Source: Desulfobulbaceae bacterium (lineage in GTDB: Bacteria; Desulfobacterota; Desulfobulbia; Desulfobulbales; Desulfurivibrionaceae). From it: a stretch of DNA of 47,639 bases. The stretch's first letter is position 1, and every line of letters starts with the position of its first letter. Below the pieces are notes generated by a model. The model was not told where the DNA came from. It did no database searches and worked only from the letters and a program-made list of their open reading frames with translations. A program made the position numbers and the translations under genes. The stretch spans positions 1 through 47,639 of the forward strand of contig DOZO01000060.1 in NCBI GenBank assembly GCA_003517965.1, in the 5' to 3' direction. This document shows, one piece after another, positions 1-7,353 of this stretch.

Positions 1-3
1 GCA

Positions 4-69
4 AAGCCGGTGGCTTGAATTCCTGAACCGCTCAAAGCGGTTGAAAACCTGGGGCCACCTAAAGGTGGC
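4..69. repeat. Three tandem short hairpins at the left end of the IS200-like element
   Basis: Hairpin 1 is AAGCC/GGCTT with a 3-nt loop (4-16). Hairpin 2 is AACCGCT/AGCGGTT with loop CAA (26-42). Hairpin 3 is GCCACCT/AGGTGGC with a 2-nt loop (54-69) and touches the stop codon of the transposase gene. By position they could be the transposase recognition structure, a transcription terminator for tnpA, or both. No T-run follows on the minus strand, so a terminator role is not obvious. Confidence 0.6.
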
Positions 70-500
70 TATTCAAATAAATTCAGTTGGTCAATACGTT
101 GATCTTCGTGCTCCTGCTTTTGGATATATTCTCGCACGGCATCTTCGTCCTTACCAACCGTTGATACATAGTAGCCTCTGGCCCAAAAGTGCTGCCCTAC
201 AAAATTCTTCTTTCGACCCTGAAAATTCCGGGCGATCTGAATCGCACTTTTGCCTTTGATAAAACCTACAACCTGAGATACCGAATACTTGGGTGGAATG
301 GAAAGCAAAATGTGAACATGGTCGGCCATAAGATGGCCTTCAAGAACCTTGCATTCCTTTTGCCTTGCCAGCTCCCGGAAAATTTCTCCCAAATGTTTCC
401 GGAGCTCTCCAAATATGGTCTTCTTTCGATACTTTGGTATCCATACAATGTGATACTTGCATTCCCACATCGTATGGCTTAGGCTTTGACTGTCGTACAT
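69..500 (-). CDS. tnpA: IS200-like HUH/Y1 transposase TnpA
   Basis: This 143-residue protein is close to the usual IS200 TnpA size of about 150. It has the two hallmarks of Y1 HUH transposases: the metal-binding HVH at residues 61-63 (in ADHVHILL) and the nucleophilic tyrosine Y125 (in VREYIQKQE), followed by a glutamine typical of the catalytic helix. The enzyme cuts and rejoins single-stranded DNA through a 5'-phosphotyrosine link. The ATG at 500 is preceded by AAGGAG about 8 nt upstream. The reading frame is intact, so the copy could be active. The 5' untranslated region contains a 15-nt block (521-535) complementary to the left-end hairpin 2 region (23-37), which may fold the message or mask translation. 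Confidence 0.88.
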   Translation of the reverse strand: MYDSQSLSHTMWECKYHIVWIPKYRKKTIFGELRKHLGEIFRELARQKECKVLEGHLMADHVHILLSIPPKYSVSQVVGFIKGKSAIQIARNFQGRKKNFVGQHFWARGYYVSTVGKDEDAVREYIQKQEHEDQRIDQLNLFE

Positions 501-582
501 GGAAGTCTCCTTTTCTTGAACTTTGAGCGGTTCAGAATTGTGAGACTTCCTCTTATTCCCGGAATTGTCAAACTTTGCGAGT

Positions 583-601
583 CCCCCGGCAGAGCCGGGG
601 G
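583..601. repeat. Right-end hairpin of the IS200-like element
   Basis: CCCCCGGC (583-590) and GCCGGGGG (594-601) form a perfect 8-bp stem with an AGA loop, followed by GTTTACC. It lies about 80 bases upstream of tnpA and is a plausible right-end recognition hairpin. The bases from here to 722 hold no gene that I can see. Confidence 0.55.
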
Positions 602-722
602 TTTACCTGTTTGTTATTAATAGATTGAGGCCTGCAGAGGACCGGGACTGGAATCGGTTTCCTCTCTCATCTGACCACCATCTCCCTCCAAGGCCCGCCA
701 TGTGGATTGTTTGGGTGGAGTC

Positions 723-1124
723 TCAATGGAGATTCATGGACAGGAGATCAAGGCCCGCAATGGCATCGAAATGCCGGTCTCGGGTGTAAAGTGTCCCACC
801 CAAATGCATGCAACAGGCCGCAATCCAGACGTCATTGATCGGGATTTTCTTGCCGACCTGAACCAGGCCAAGATAAATAACCGCGTATTTTCTGGCAACA
901 TCACGGTCGATGCTAATGATTTCGATATCAAGCTGTTCGATGGTATCTTGAAGCCTGTCTTCGTTTTCTCTGCTTCTTGTTCCTTTCATGAAACCGAAAC
1001 TCAATTCGGCCACCACCACCACCGGCAGATAAATCTGGCTACCGTAATCGGCCAGCGTATCAACGACAGCAGGAATACCCTCCGCGTAATCGCAGTAAAT
1101 ATTGGTGTCTAAGACCAACCTCAT
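723..1124 (-). CDS. vapC: PIN-domain ribonuclease toxin, VapC type
   Basis: This 133-residue protein fits the VapC family. PIN-domain acidic residues are all in place: D6 in LVLDTN, E40 in VVAELSFG, D98 in PINDVWIAA and D116 in YTRDRHFD. These hold the Mg/Mn ions used to cut RNA, usually tRNA or rRNA, when the antitoxin is lost. Its ATG at 1124 overlaps the stop codon of the upstream antitoxin gene (ATGA, 1121-1124), so the two are translationally coupled and no separate ribosome site is needed. The RNA target cannot be told from sequence. The pair sits next to an IS element, a common setting for mobile toxin-antitoxin modules. Confidence 0.85.
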   Translation of the reverse strand: MRLVLDTNIYCDYAEGIPAVVDTLADYGSQIYLPVVVVAELSFGFMKGTRSRENEDRLQDTIEQLDIEIISIDRDVARKYAVIYLGLVQVGKKIPINDVWIAACCMHLGGTLYTRDRHFDAIAGLDLLSMNLH

Positions 1125-1378
1125 TCCCAGTCCCCTTCGTTGATCTGCTCAAAAACCTTCAGGGATTGCCTGAGTTCATTGGCTTCTTCAGGCGACATCC
1201 AGCCGGCCAGGTCGCGGATCAACCGACGCCGGTTTTTGTGAAGGCCAAGCTTTTCGTCCACCGCCTCCATAATAATCGCGGTCTTGGTTTTCCCGGTTTT
1301 GTGGGCCAGTTTTTTGAGCAAAGCATCTTTCTGGGGTGGAATTCTTAAGCTGAGCGGCACAATCTTTCCTCGTAACAT
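1121..1378 (-). CDS. vapB: Ribbon-helix-helix antitoxin partner of VapC
   Basis: The proposed protein of 85 residues begins MLRGKIVPLSLRIP and reads as an N-terminal beta strand plus two helices (PPQKDALLKKLA, TKTAIIMEAVDEKL), the pattern of a ribbon-helix-helix DNA-binding domain. A charged C-terminal tail (MSPEEANELRQSL) would wrap the toxin. It would neutralise VapC and repress its own promoter. The ATG at 1378 is chosen because the RHH strand starts soon after it. The frame is open further upstream to 1459, but those residues do not look like part of the domain. No strong ribosome-binding site is visible for 1378, so the start is uncertain. Confidence 0.7.
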   Translation of the reverse strand: MLRGKIVPLSLRIPPQKDALLKKLAHKTGKTKTAIIMEAVDEKLGLHKNRRRLIRDLAGWMSPEEANELRQSLKVFEQINEGDWE

Positions 1379-1534
1379 TAAGTAGGTAGGCGGACAGGTA
1401 TCTCTTTCTCGCAGATTGTATTGCGCAGTGGTCCGGATGTCAACCGCTTTTGGGGGCACCGAGGGACGCCCTTAAGTTTTTAACTTCATTAGTTTCGGCA
1501 ACGAAAAATTTGGTGGCTTTGTCAAGTGAGTGCT

Positions 1535-3805
1535 TCAGAGCAATGTCCCCGTATAATTGAAGGCTTTGAGCCTGCTCCCCCCGCGTCCGGGCTGGCCCGA
1601 CTGGCGAAAGACGGCGATCAGCTCATCCGGTCTGGGGTGCATATGGGAAAGATCAACCACCCCGTAAGCGACCCCACGGGCGGCAAGCTCACTGCTGTGC
1701 GGGACAAGAGAAAAAGGCTGATCAGCCACGGCCACGGTCTGGCCCCAGCACTGTTTGAGGACAATCACCTCGCCCTTGGGACTGACCAGAGGCTGGTCGT
1801 ATTTGAAAAACGGGGAGGCCAACCGGGCGGTGAAGAGCGGGGGCAGGCCATAAATGGTCAGGCCCATCGGCAACGCATTTCTATGACCAAGGAGATCAAA
1901 CAGGTTCTGCCGGTCGGTTTCAATGGCCAGCTGGGTATTGTCAAGACCCAGTCCGGCCAGGGCCTGGACGCTCAGACTGTTCAAAACATTCAGGGTATAG
2001 TCGCCAAAAAGAAGCAGCCTCTCGGGCGGGGCCTGCCCCGGCCTCCCTTTTTTGCGGCCCGGAGGATGATTCTCCCCCTCCGGCTCAGCCATTGCCTGGG
2101 CATCCGCCGCAAAAAGCAAGCGCTGGCCGATGTGGCCGATCTGCCAGGCGTGGTAGCCGCTCCCGCGCAGATGGGAGATGGCCTCGCGGTAAAACTCCAG
2201 ATCCGCCTCCAGGATTACCGGCGGCAGAGCCCAGACCATCCGCCGCCGATACGGGGTCAACCGCTTCTGCTGCCGGGCGTATTGGATAAAGGTCTGGCGG
2301 GTCAAGGTGATGATCAGCCGCGAGGGAGGGGTGGGCAATTGGACTTTAAGCGATTCAAAATCGTCAATCTTCAGCCACCATTCCAGGGGCAGCTGCACCT
2401 GGGGTACGCCTCGCCGCCCCCCCTGAGACTGGGCCTGGCCTTGGGCTTGACCGCGGGCGGGCCACTCCTCTCTGGTCTTGGCCGGGGCAGGCCTGTTGCC
2501 CGATATCCCCAGAAAATGGGTGATCTGGGCAAGCTTGCGGGGATCAACCAGATTGGCCACCTTCTTGCTGAACAACCCCGGCTGAATACCCTTCTTGGCT
2601 GCCTGCCGGCGACCCTCTTCCGAGTCCACCTTGTAGAGGCTGTCGCCCCATTGCGCGCCCGGCGGCAGATCGAGCTGCACCTTGCTCCCCGCCGCGGCCT
2701 TGTCCAGGGCCAGCTTTCCCTGCCACAGACCTTTCAGGGTAAAGGACTGTCGCTCGCCCGAGCCCTCCTGGTGAATACGCAGCCGGTCGCCGACCCGGAG
2801 CGGTTCCTTGAGGGTCATCTGGGCGCGATTGGACGTGACTTTCTCGGTCTTGCCCAGAAACAGGCCGATGTTGCCCGAGTGCTGCGGGGCGATGATGTCC
2901 GTTGGCTGGGCCTTCTTGAAATAGCCAAGCGAGGCCTTGCGGCCCATGGCCTGCTCCAGCAGCTCTTTTGCCTCGGCGAGCACCGCCGGAGTCGCGGGAT
3001 TATCAAGGGCCAGCCGGTAGGCCTTGACCACCGAGGCAACATATTGGGCGCTACGCATCCGGCCTTCGATCTTGAGCGAACTGACTCCGGCCTGCCGCAG
3101 CTGGGGGATCAACTCCAGCCCGGCCAGATCGTTCATCGAAAAAAGATAGCCCGCCGGCGCCCCAGGGCTACGCCCCTTGCCGCCCCAGGTGTAACGCCGC
3201 CGGCAGGGCTGTACGCAGCGGCCCCTGAGCCCGCTTTTGCCGCCGAGATAGCTGCTGAACAGGCACAAGCCGGAATAGGCGAAACAGAGGGCGCCATGCA
3301 CAAAGACCTCAAGCTCCACCGGACATTGCTGGTGGATCTGGCCTATTTCGCTTAAGGTCATCTCGCGGGCGAGAACCACCCTTTTAAAACCCATTTCGGC
3401 AAACTGGCGGACATTGAGAGAGTTGTGTGCCCCCATGAGGGTGCTGGCATGCAGGCGCAAGCCGGGAAAGAATTTGCTGGCCAGATAATAAATGCCGAGA
3501 TCCTGAATAATAAGGGCATCGGCTTTTAGCTCTTCAAGGGCCGCCAGCTCCTCCACCGCCTTGCCGATCTCAACTTCTTTCATCAGGCTGTTCATGGCCA
3601 GATAAACTTTGACCCGGTTCTTGTGGGCATGGTCGATCATGGCCGCCACCTCAGCCAGGGAGAAATGCCGGGCCAAGGCCCTGGCATTAAAAGCCGGGGC
3701 CCCAATATAGATGGCGTCAGCCCCGCTCTCCACTGCCGCCTCAAAGGCCTCAATGGTGCCAGCCGGGGCCAGCAGTTCCATATTTTGTACGGGTTGTTTT
3801 TCCAT
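1535..3805 (-). CDS. U32 'collagenase-like peptidase' family protein (RlhA/TrhP-like RNA hydroxylation)
   Basis: This 756-residue protein carries the U32 signature EVFVHGALCFAYSGLC, with C174, C181, C197 and C201 in the core. The core (about residues 9-330) is a TIM-barrel-like U32 domain; the rest resembles the long C-terminal extension seen in RlhA-type members. Although named peptidases, characterised bacterial members (RlhA, TrhP) are needed for hydroxylation of 23S rRNA C2501 or tRNA U34, which use prephenate; true protease activity is doubtful for most. Which RNA is modified here cannot be read from the sequence. The ATG at 3805 has AGAGGA about 9 nt upstream. It is the last gene of a tatD-yggS-U32 run with only 3 nt between it and the PLP protein gene. 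Confidence 0.82.
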   Translation of the reverse strand: MEKQPVQNMELLAPAGTIEAFEAAVESGADAIYIGAPAFNARALARHFSLAEVAAMIDHAHKNRVKVYLAMNSLMKEVEIGKAVEELAALEELKADALIIQDLGIYYLASKFFPGLRLHASTLMGAHNSLNVRQFAEMGFKRVVLAREMTLSEIGQIHQQCPVELEVFVHGALCFAYSGLCLFSSYLGGKSGLRGRCVQPCRRRYTWGGKGRSPGAPAGYLFSMNDLAGLELIPQLRQAGVSSLKIEGRMRSAQYVASVVKAYRLALDNPATPAVLAEAKELLEQAMGRKASLGYFKKAQPTDIIAPQHSGNIGLFLGKTEKVTSNRAQMTLKEPLRVGDRLRIHQEGSGERQSFTLKGLWQGKLALDKAAAGSKVQLDLPPGAQWGDSLYKVDSEEGRRQAAKKGIQPGLFSKKVANLVDPRKLAQITHFLGISGNRPAPAKTREEWPARGQAQGQAQSQGGRRGVPQVQLPLEWWLKIDDFESLKVQLPTPPSRLIITLTRQTFIQYARQQKRLTPYRRRMVWALPPVILEADLEFYREAISHLRGSGYHAWQIGHIGQRLLFAADAQAMAEPEGENHPPGRKKGRPGQAPPERLLLFGDYTLNVLNSLSVQALAGLGLDNTQLAIETDRQNLFDLLGHRNALPMGLTIYGLPPLFTARLASPFFKYDQPLVSPKGEVIVLKQCWGQTVAVADQPFSLVPHSSELAARGVAYGVVDLSHMHPRPDELIAVFRQSGQPGRGGSRLKAFNYTGTLL

Positions 3806-3808
3806 GCT

Positions 3809-4495
3809 TCAAATCCTCTCGCCAAACAGCGCCGTGCCCACCCGCACCAGGGTGGCGCCTTCTTCGATGGCCACCTCGAAATCACCCGACATCCCCATAG
3901 AGAGTTCTATCGGCCCATGCTGGCCGAGAAGCCCCCGAGAGACAAGCTCTTCCCCCAGTAATCGAAGCTGGCGGAAACAACCCCGGCTTTCCTCCGGGTT
4001 CTCGACCATGGGCGGCATGGTCATGAGTCCTTGCAGGACCAAGTGCGGAAACTGTTGCAGCTCGCGGCACAACCGTCCGGCCTCCTGAGGGGCAACCCCG
4101 GCCTTCTGCGCCTCCCCGCCCACATTAACCTGCACCAGGATGGGCATGATCTTGTCCAGCTCGACGAGCCGGCTTTCCAGAGCCTTGGCCAGCTTGAGCC
4201 GATCGATGGTTTCGATACAGGTGAAAACCTCTGCTGCGAGCCGGGCCTTGTTGCTTTGTAAATGCCCGATACAATGCCAGGAGAGCCCTTGGCCAAGGGC
4301 CGCAGCCTTATCTTCTGCCTCTTGCAGATAGTTCTCGCCAAAAATTACCTGCCCGGCAGCCATTGCTTCCCTGATTGCGGCAAGGGGTTGATGCTTGCTG
4401 ACCGCCACCAAGCGCACCGAAAAGGGATCACGTCCGACCCGCTCCGCCGCGGCCCTGATCCTGGCCCGGATTGTCTCGAAATTTTCCGCGATCAT
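3809..4495 (-). CDS. yggS: YggS/PLPBP-family pyridoxal-phosphate homeostasis protein
   Basis: The protein of about 228 residues has the fold-type III PLP-binding barrel of the YggS/PROSC family. The PLP lysine is in LVAVSKHQP, followed by the family motifs FGENYLQEA, WHCIGHLQSNK and the phosphate-binding SMGMSGDFE. It has no catalytic C-terminal domain like that of alanine racemase. Family members buffer free PLP and affect amino-acid and keto-acid pools. The ATG at 4495 is preferred over the one at 4525: it has AAGGGTGG just upstream and begins 10 nt after the tatD stop, whereas the longer form would run into tatD. Confidence 0.9.
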   Translation of the reverse strand: MIAENFETIRARIRAAAERVGRDPFSVRLVAVSKHQPLAAIREAMAAGQVIFGENYLQEAEDKAAALGQGLSWHCIGHLQSNKARLAAEVFTCIETIDRLKLAKALESRLVELDKIMPILVQVNVGGEAQKAGVAPQEAGRLCRELQQFPHLVLQGLMTMPPMVENPEESRGCFRQLRLLGEELVSRGLLGQHGPIELSMGMSGDFEVAIEEGATLVRVGTALFGERI

Positions 4496-4505
4496 GCCCA
4501 CCCTT

Positions 4506-5336
4506 TCAGTGCCCCTCAAGGCCAAAAAGCCGTTCAGCGTTTATGGTGGTTTGCCGAGCCACCTCCTCAAACGAGACACCTTTCAACTCCGCCACCTTCC
4601 GGGCGATATGAATCAGCAAGGCTGGTTCGTTTCGTCTGCCGCGCTGAGGTACCGGAGCAAGAAACGGCCCGTCGGTCTCCAGTACCAGCGAGCTGAGCGG
4701 AATCTCGCGCACCGCTTCCTGAAGCATCTCGGCCTTGGCAAAGGTCACCACCCCAGGAATCGAGATATGAAAGCCCAGAGCAAGCACCCGCCTGGCAAAG
4801 GCGATATCCCCGGAGAAGCAGTGCATTACCCCTCCGGCGGGAAACGGAGCCGCAGCCTCAAGGATCTCCATGATCTCGGCATGGGCCTCCCGGTCATGCA
4901 CCACCAAAGGTAGATGCATTTTTTTTGCCAAGGCGACCTGCCTGACAAAATGCTCTTTTTGCAAAACAACCGGAGCGTAATTTTTTACATAATCAAGGCC
5001 AATCTCACCATAGGCCACCACCTTTGGCTGACGGCAAAGGGCCTGCAACTGAGTGTAATCAGCTTCGCTGAGTTCCGCGACATTATGGGGATGAACCCCC
5101 ACTGTGGCATAGACGCCTATGTATTTTTTCGCCAGGGCAATGGCCAGACGCGAGCTTGCCAGATCAATGCCCACACTGATAATGCGCGTGACTCCCGCCG
5201 CTATGGCCCGCTCCAGCACCGCCTCACAATCGGCCTCATACGCCGACATATCGAGATGACAATGGGTGTCGATCAGCAATGTCCCTTGGCCATAAACCGG
5301 CAGGATATTTTCTGCGTTCCGGATTGTTTTCCCCAT
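4506..5336 (-). CDS. tatD: TatD-family metal-dependent hydrolase/DNase
   Basis: This 276-residue protein belongs to the amidohydrolase-fold TatD family. The metal-binding HxH is H25/H27 in IDTHCHLD. Later motifs are YGEIGLDYV (Glu ligand), PLVVHDREA, MHCFSGD and LETDGPFLAP (last Asp ligand), so the active site is complete. Members act as 3'-5' exonucleases on DNA or RNA and are linked to DNA repair and RNA quality control. A 16-residue N-terminal extension precedes the usual start of the domain. The start is kept at 5336 because AAGGAG lies about 7 nt upstream. It heads a three-gene minus-strand unit (tatD-yggS-U32) and diverges from the lipoprotein-coaBC unit. Confidence 0.9.
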   Translation of the reverse strand: MGKTIRNAENILPVYGQGTLLIDTHCHLDMSAYEADCEAVLERAIAAGVTRIISVGIDLASSRLAIALAKKYIGVYATVGVHPHNVAELSEADYTQLQALCRQPKVVAYGEIGLDYVKNYAPVVLQKEHFVRQVALAKKMHLPLVVHDREAHAEIMEILEAAAPFPAGGVMHCFSGDIAFARRVLALGFHISIPGVVTFAKAEMLQEAVREIPLSSLVLETDGPFLAPVPQRGRRNEPALLIHIARKVAELKGVSFEEVARQTTINAERLFGLEGH

Positions 5337-5408
5337 GCCCGTCTCCTTGGCCGCACTTTTTAACAGGTTTTCATTTCTGGCGCAATATGCCCCTACCCCG
5401 GAAACAGT

Positions 5409-5438
5409 TTGACAAGCACTTGCGCGAACGGCTATATT
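5409..5438 (+). promoter_or_regulatory. Probable sigma70-type promoter for lipoprotein-coaBC
   Basis: A perfect -35 box TTGACA (5409-5414) is followed after 18 bases by TATATT (5433-5438). The gene start lies about 70 bases downstream and has AGGAGG before its ATG. This is one of the clearest promoters in the window, judged by eye only. Confidence 0.6.
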
Positions 5439-5510
5439 TTATCGGAATTCATGGTATTTTGAACAATTATAACCGTACTGTCTTTCAGCCCATTACCCAG
5501 GAGGCCTCCC

Positions 5511-6101
5511 ATGCACACGCCATATAAATCACTTTCACCCAAAGGGCATAAGTTTCGTTTGAGCAGCCAAGCTGCTCAACTCAGCTTTAGCACCGCATTT
5601 CTGCCAATCATTCTTGCCCTCATCAGCCTGGTCGCCCTCAGTGGTTGCGCCGAGATGGGCCTGGGCGGCAGCAGCGACCAAGACCTTGCCCCGACCCCCA
5701 CCACCTTCTCTTCCTCTCTAAACACCCCCCCCTACCGGGCCAATGAATTTTCCGACCTGTTGATCCCCAGCGAACTTACTTGGGACCGAGAAAAAAGTAT
5801 GCTCGTTCGGACCGAATCCTTTGCCGGCGGAGTGCTATATTACTCCGGCCGGGTTGACATCGCTTCTCTATCTGATTTCTTCACCAATAACATGGGTAAA
5901 AACGGCTGGAAGCTTGCCGGTATTGCCAAATACAAAAATATCCTTCTCGCCTTTGTCAAACCGAACAAGACCTGCACTATCCTTTTGTCTGAGGATAAAC
6001 TGTTCATGAAGACTGAGGTCTCCGTCTATCTTGCCGAAGATACCTCAACAGGCGGTCTGGGTAGCGAGAAAAAGACCAATCCCTTTGGCTATGGCAAATA
6101 A
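5511..6101 (+). CDS. Small lipoprotein of unknown function
   Basis: The 196-residue protein starts with a basic, rather long N-region and a hydrophobic stretch (about residues 28-44) ending in a lipobox LSGC with C46 as the predicted lipidated residue. The mature part is globular, with no function I can name; it contains LIPSELTWDREKS and a segment GVLYYSGRVDIASLSDFF. Lipoproteins with this kind of short beta-rich domain occur in related anaerobes. A ribosome site AGGAGG stands 6 nt before the ATG. It is separated from coaBC by 17 bases and is likely co-transcribed with it. The residue after the Cys is Ala, so outer-membrane sorting by Lol is possible but not certain. Confidence 0.75.
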   Translation: MHTPYKSLSPKGHKFRLSSQAAQLSFSTAFLPIILALISLVALSGCAEMGLGGSSDQDLAPTPTTFSSSLNTPPYRANEFSDLLIPSELTWDREKSMLVRTESFAGGVLYYSGRVDIASLSDFFTNNMGKNGWKLAGIAKYKNILLAFVKPNKTCTILLSEDKLFMKTEVSVYLAEDTSTGGLGSEKKTNPFGYGK

Positions 6102-6118
6102 AATTCGCCTTATAATCC

Positions 6119-7333
6119 ATGTCTTTTCTGACCGATAAAAAGATTCTTCTCGGAATCACCGGAAGCATCGCGGCCTACAAGGTGGCGGATTGGCTGCGTG
6201 CCCTGCGCCGGGAGGGCGCGAAGGTTACCGTGGTAATGACCGAATCCGCTTGTCGGTTCATCAACCCTTTGACCATGGCTGCTCTTTCCGGCAATCCGGT
6301 ACATACCGGCATGTTCGCCGCCGAGGCCCCGGAAACCATCCCGCACATCAACCTGGCCCGGGAGCATGACCTGCTGCTCATTGCCCCGGCCTCGGCCCAG
6401 ACTATCGCCCGTCTGGCCCATGGCCTGGCCGATAATCTACTGGCCACCGTCGCCCTGGCTTCCGCTGGGCCAATTATAGTTTGCCCGGCCATGAACAGCG
6501 TCATGTTCCAACATCCGGCCACTCAGGCAAACCTTGCCACTATTAAGTCATACGGATATCTGGTTCTCGATCCAGATAACGGCAAAATGGCCTGCGACGA
6601 GGAAGGACCAGGTCGCCTGACAGACTGGGAAAATGCCCGGCAAGCTATTCTCTCGGTTTTTGCCCCTCAGGATCTTGCCGGCGAGCATATCCTCATTACC
6701 GCTGGCCCTACCCGAGAAGCCCTTGATCCGGCCCGTTTCCTCAGCAATCCCTCTACCGGTAAGATGGGATATGCCCTGGCGGCTACGGCCAAACAACGGG
6801 GGGCAATGGTCACCCTGATCAGCGGGCCTACCGCCCTGACCGTCCCGCCTGGAATCAAGTGCATTCAAGTCACCTCAGCCACCGAAATGCATACTCAAGT
6901 CATGACCTGTCTCGAGACGGCTACCATTATCGTCAAGGCCGCGGCCGTTGCCGATTACCGTCCCGCCGAGCCCCAGCTCCACAAGACAAAAAAAGGCCCG
7001 GCATCCTTAGCCCTGCCGCTGATCGCCAACCCGGATATCCTCAAGGAATTGGGAGAACGCAGAGGTGAATCCTCTGATTTCCCTCTGCTCATCGGCTTTG
7101 CCGCAGAGAGTCATGATCATCTCAAGGAAGGGGCCAGAAAACTGAAGGAAAAAAATCTTGACCTGATCGTGATCAATGATCTTGGAGGAACAGACACTGG
7201 TTTTGCCACCGACACCAACCGGGTTACCCTTCTCAGCCGCAATGGCACCCAGGAAGATTTACCGCTTCTCAGCAAGGAAGAAACCGCCCACCGTATCTGG
7301 GAAGCTGTGGGCCGGCTGAGAGTTGGGCATTAA
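6119..7333 (+). CDS. coaBC: Bifunctional phosphopantothenoylcysteine decarboxylase / phosphopantothenate-cysteine ligase
   Basis: This 404-residue protein carries out two consecutive steps of coenzyme A synthesis. The CoaC half (1-190) has GITGSIAAYK for FMN, the catalytic H76, PAMN at 123-126 and the substrate-lid ACDEEGPGR with C159; these match the E. coli catalytic His, Asn and Cys. The CoaB half (about 195-404) has ITAGPTREALDP, FLSNPSTGKMGYALA and KAAAVADYRP, the CTP-binding and dimer motifs. Other CoA genes in the window are panC, panD and coaD, but they are far away and on the other strand. No clear ribosome site is seen before the ATG, so translation may be coupled to the lipoprotein gene. 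It converges on rlmD with 20 bases between the stops. Confidence 0.95.
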   Translation: MSFLTDKKILLGITGSIAAYKVADWLRALRREGAKVTVVMTESACRFINPLTMAALSGNPVHTGMFAAEAPETIPHINLAREHDLLLIAPASAQTIARLAHGLADNLLATVALASAGPIIVCPAMNSVMFQHPATQANLATIKSYGYLVLDPDNGKMACDEEGPGRLTDWENARQAILSVFAPQDLAGEHILITAGPTREALDPARFLSNPSTGKMGYALAATAKQRGAMVTLISGPTALTVPPGIKCIQVTSATEMHTQVMTCLETATIIVKAAAVADYRPAEPQLHKTKKGPASLALPLIANPDILKELGERRGESSDFPLLIGFAAESHDHLKEGARKLKEKNLDLIVINDLGGTDTGFATDTNRVTLLSRNGTQEDLPLLSKEETAHRIWEAVGRLRVGH

Positions 7334-7353
7334 CGGTTTCCGCCCAACACAGA

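Larger units (their letters stand above)
1..605 (-). mobile_element. IS200/IS605-family-like element (TnpA only)
   Basis: A single small transposase gene is bracketed by short perfect hairpins rather than long terminal inverted repeats, which is how IS200/IS605 elements are built: their transposase recognises subterminal hairpins in single-stranded DNA. On the left there are three hairpins in a row (4-16, 26-42, 54-69); on the right there is one GC-rich hairpin (583-601, 8-bp stem, AGA loop). No accessory tnpB gene is present, as in IS200 proper. The exact ends cannot be fixed: the left end may lie outside the window and no target duplication is expected for this family. The right boundary is set just beyond the right hairpin and is approximate. 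Confidence 0.6.

Noticed and set aside
700..790. A short direct repeat (AAGGCCCGC near 691 and 751) just past vapC that might be a remnant of a second toxin copy.
   Set aside because: The match is only about 10-15 bases and no further toxin-like sequence follows, so a duplicated remnant is not supported.
1526..3355. A long open frame of 609 codons on the plus strand opposite the U32 gene.
   Set aside because: Its protein is Gly/Pro/Arg-rich without any family signature, and it is the mirror of a GC-rich real gene with clear U32 motifs on the other strand.
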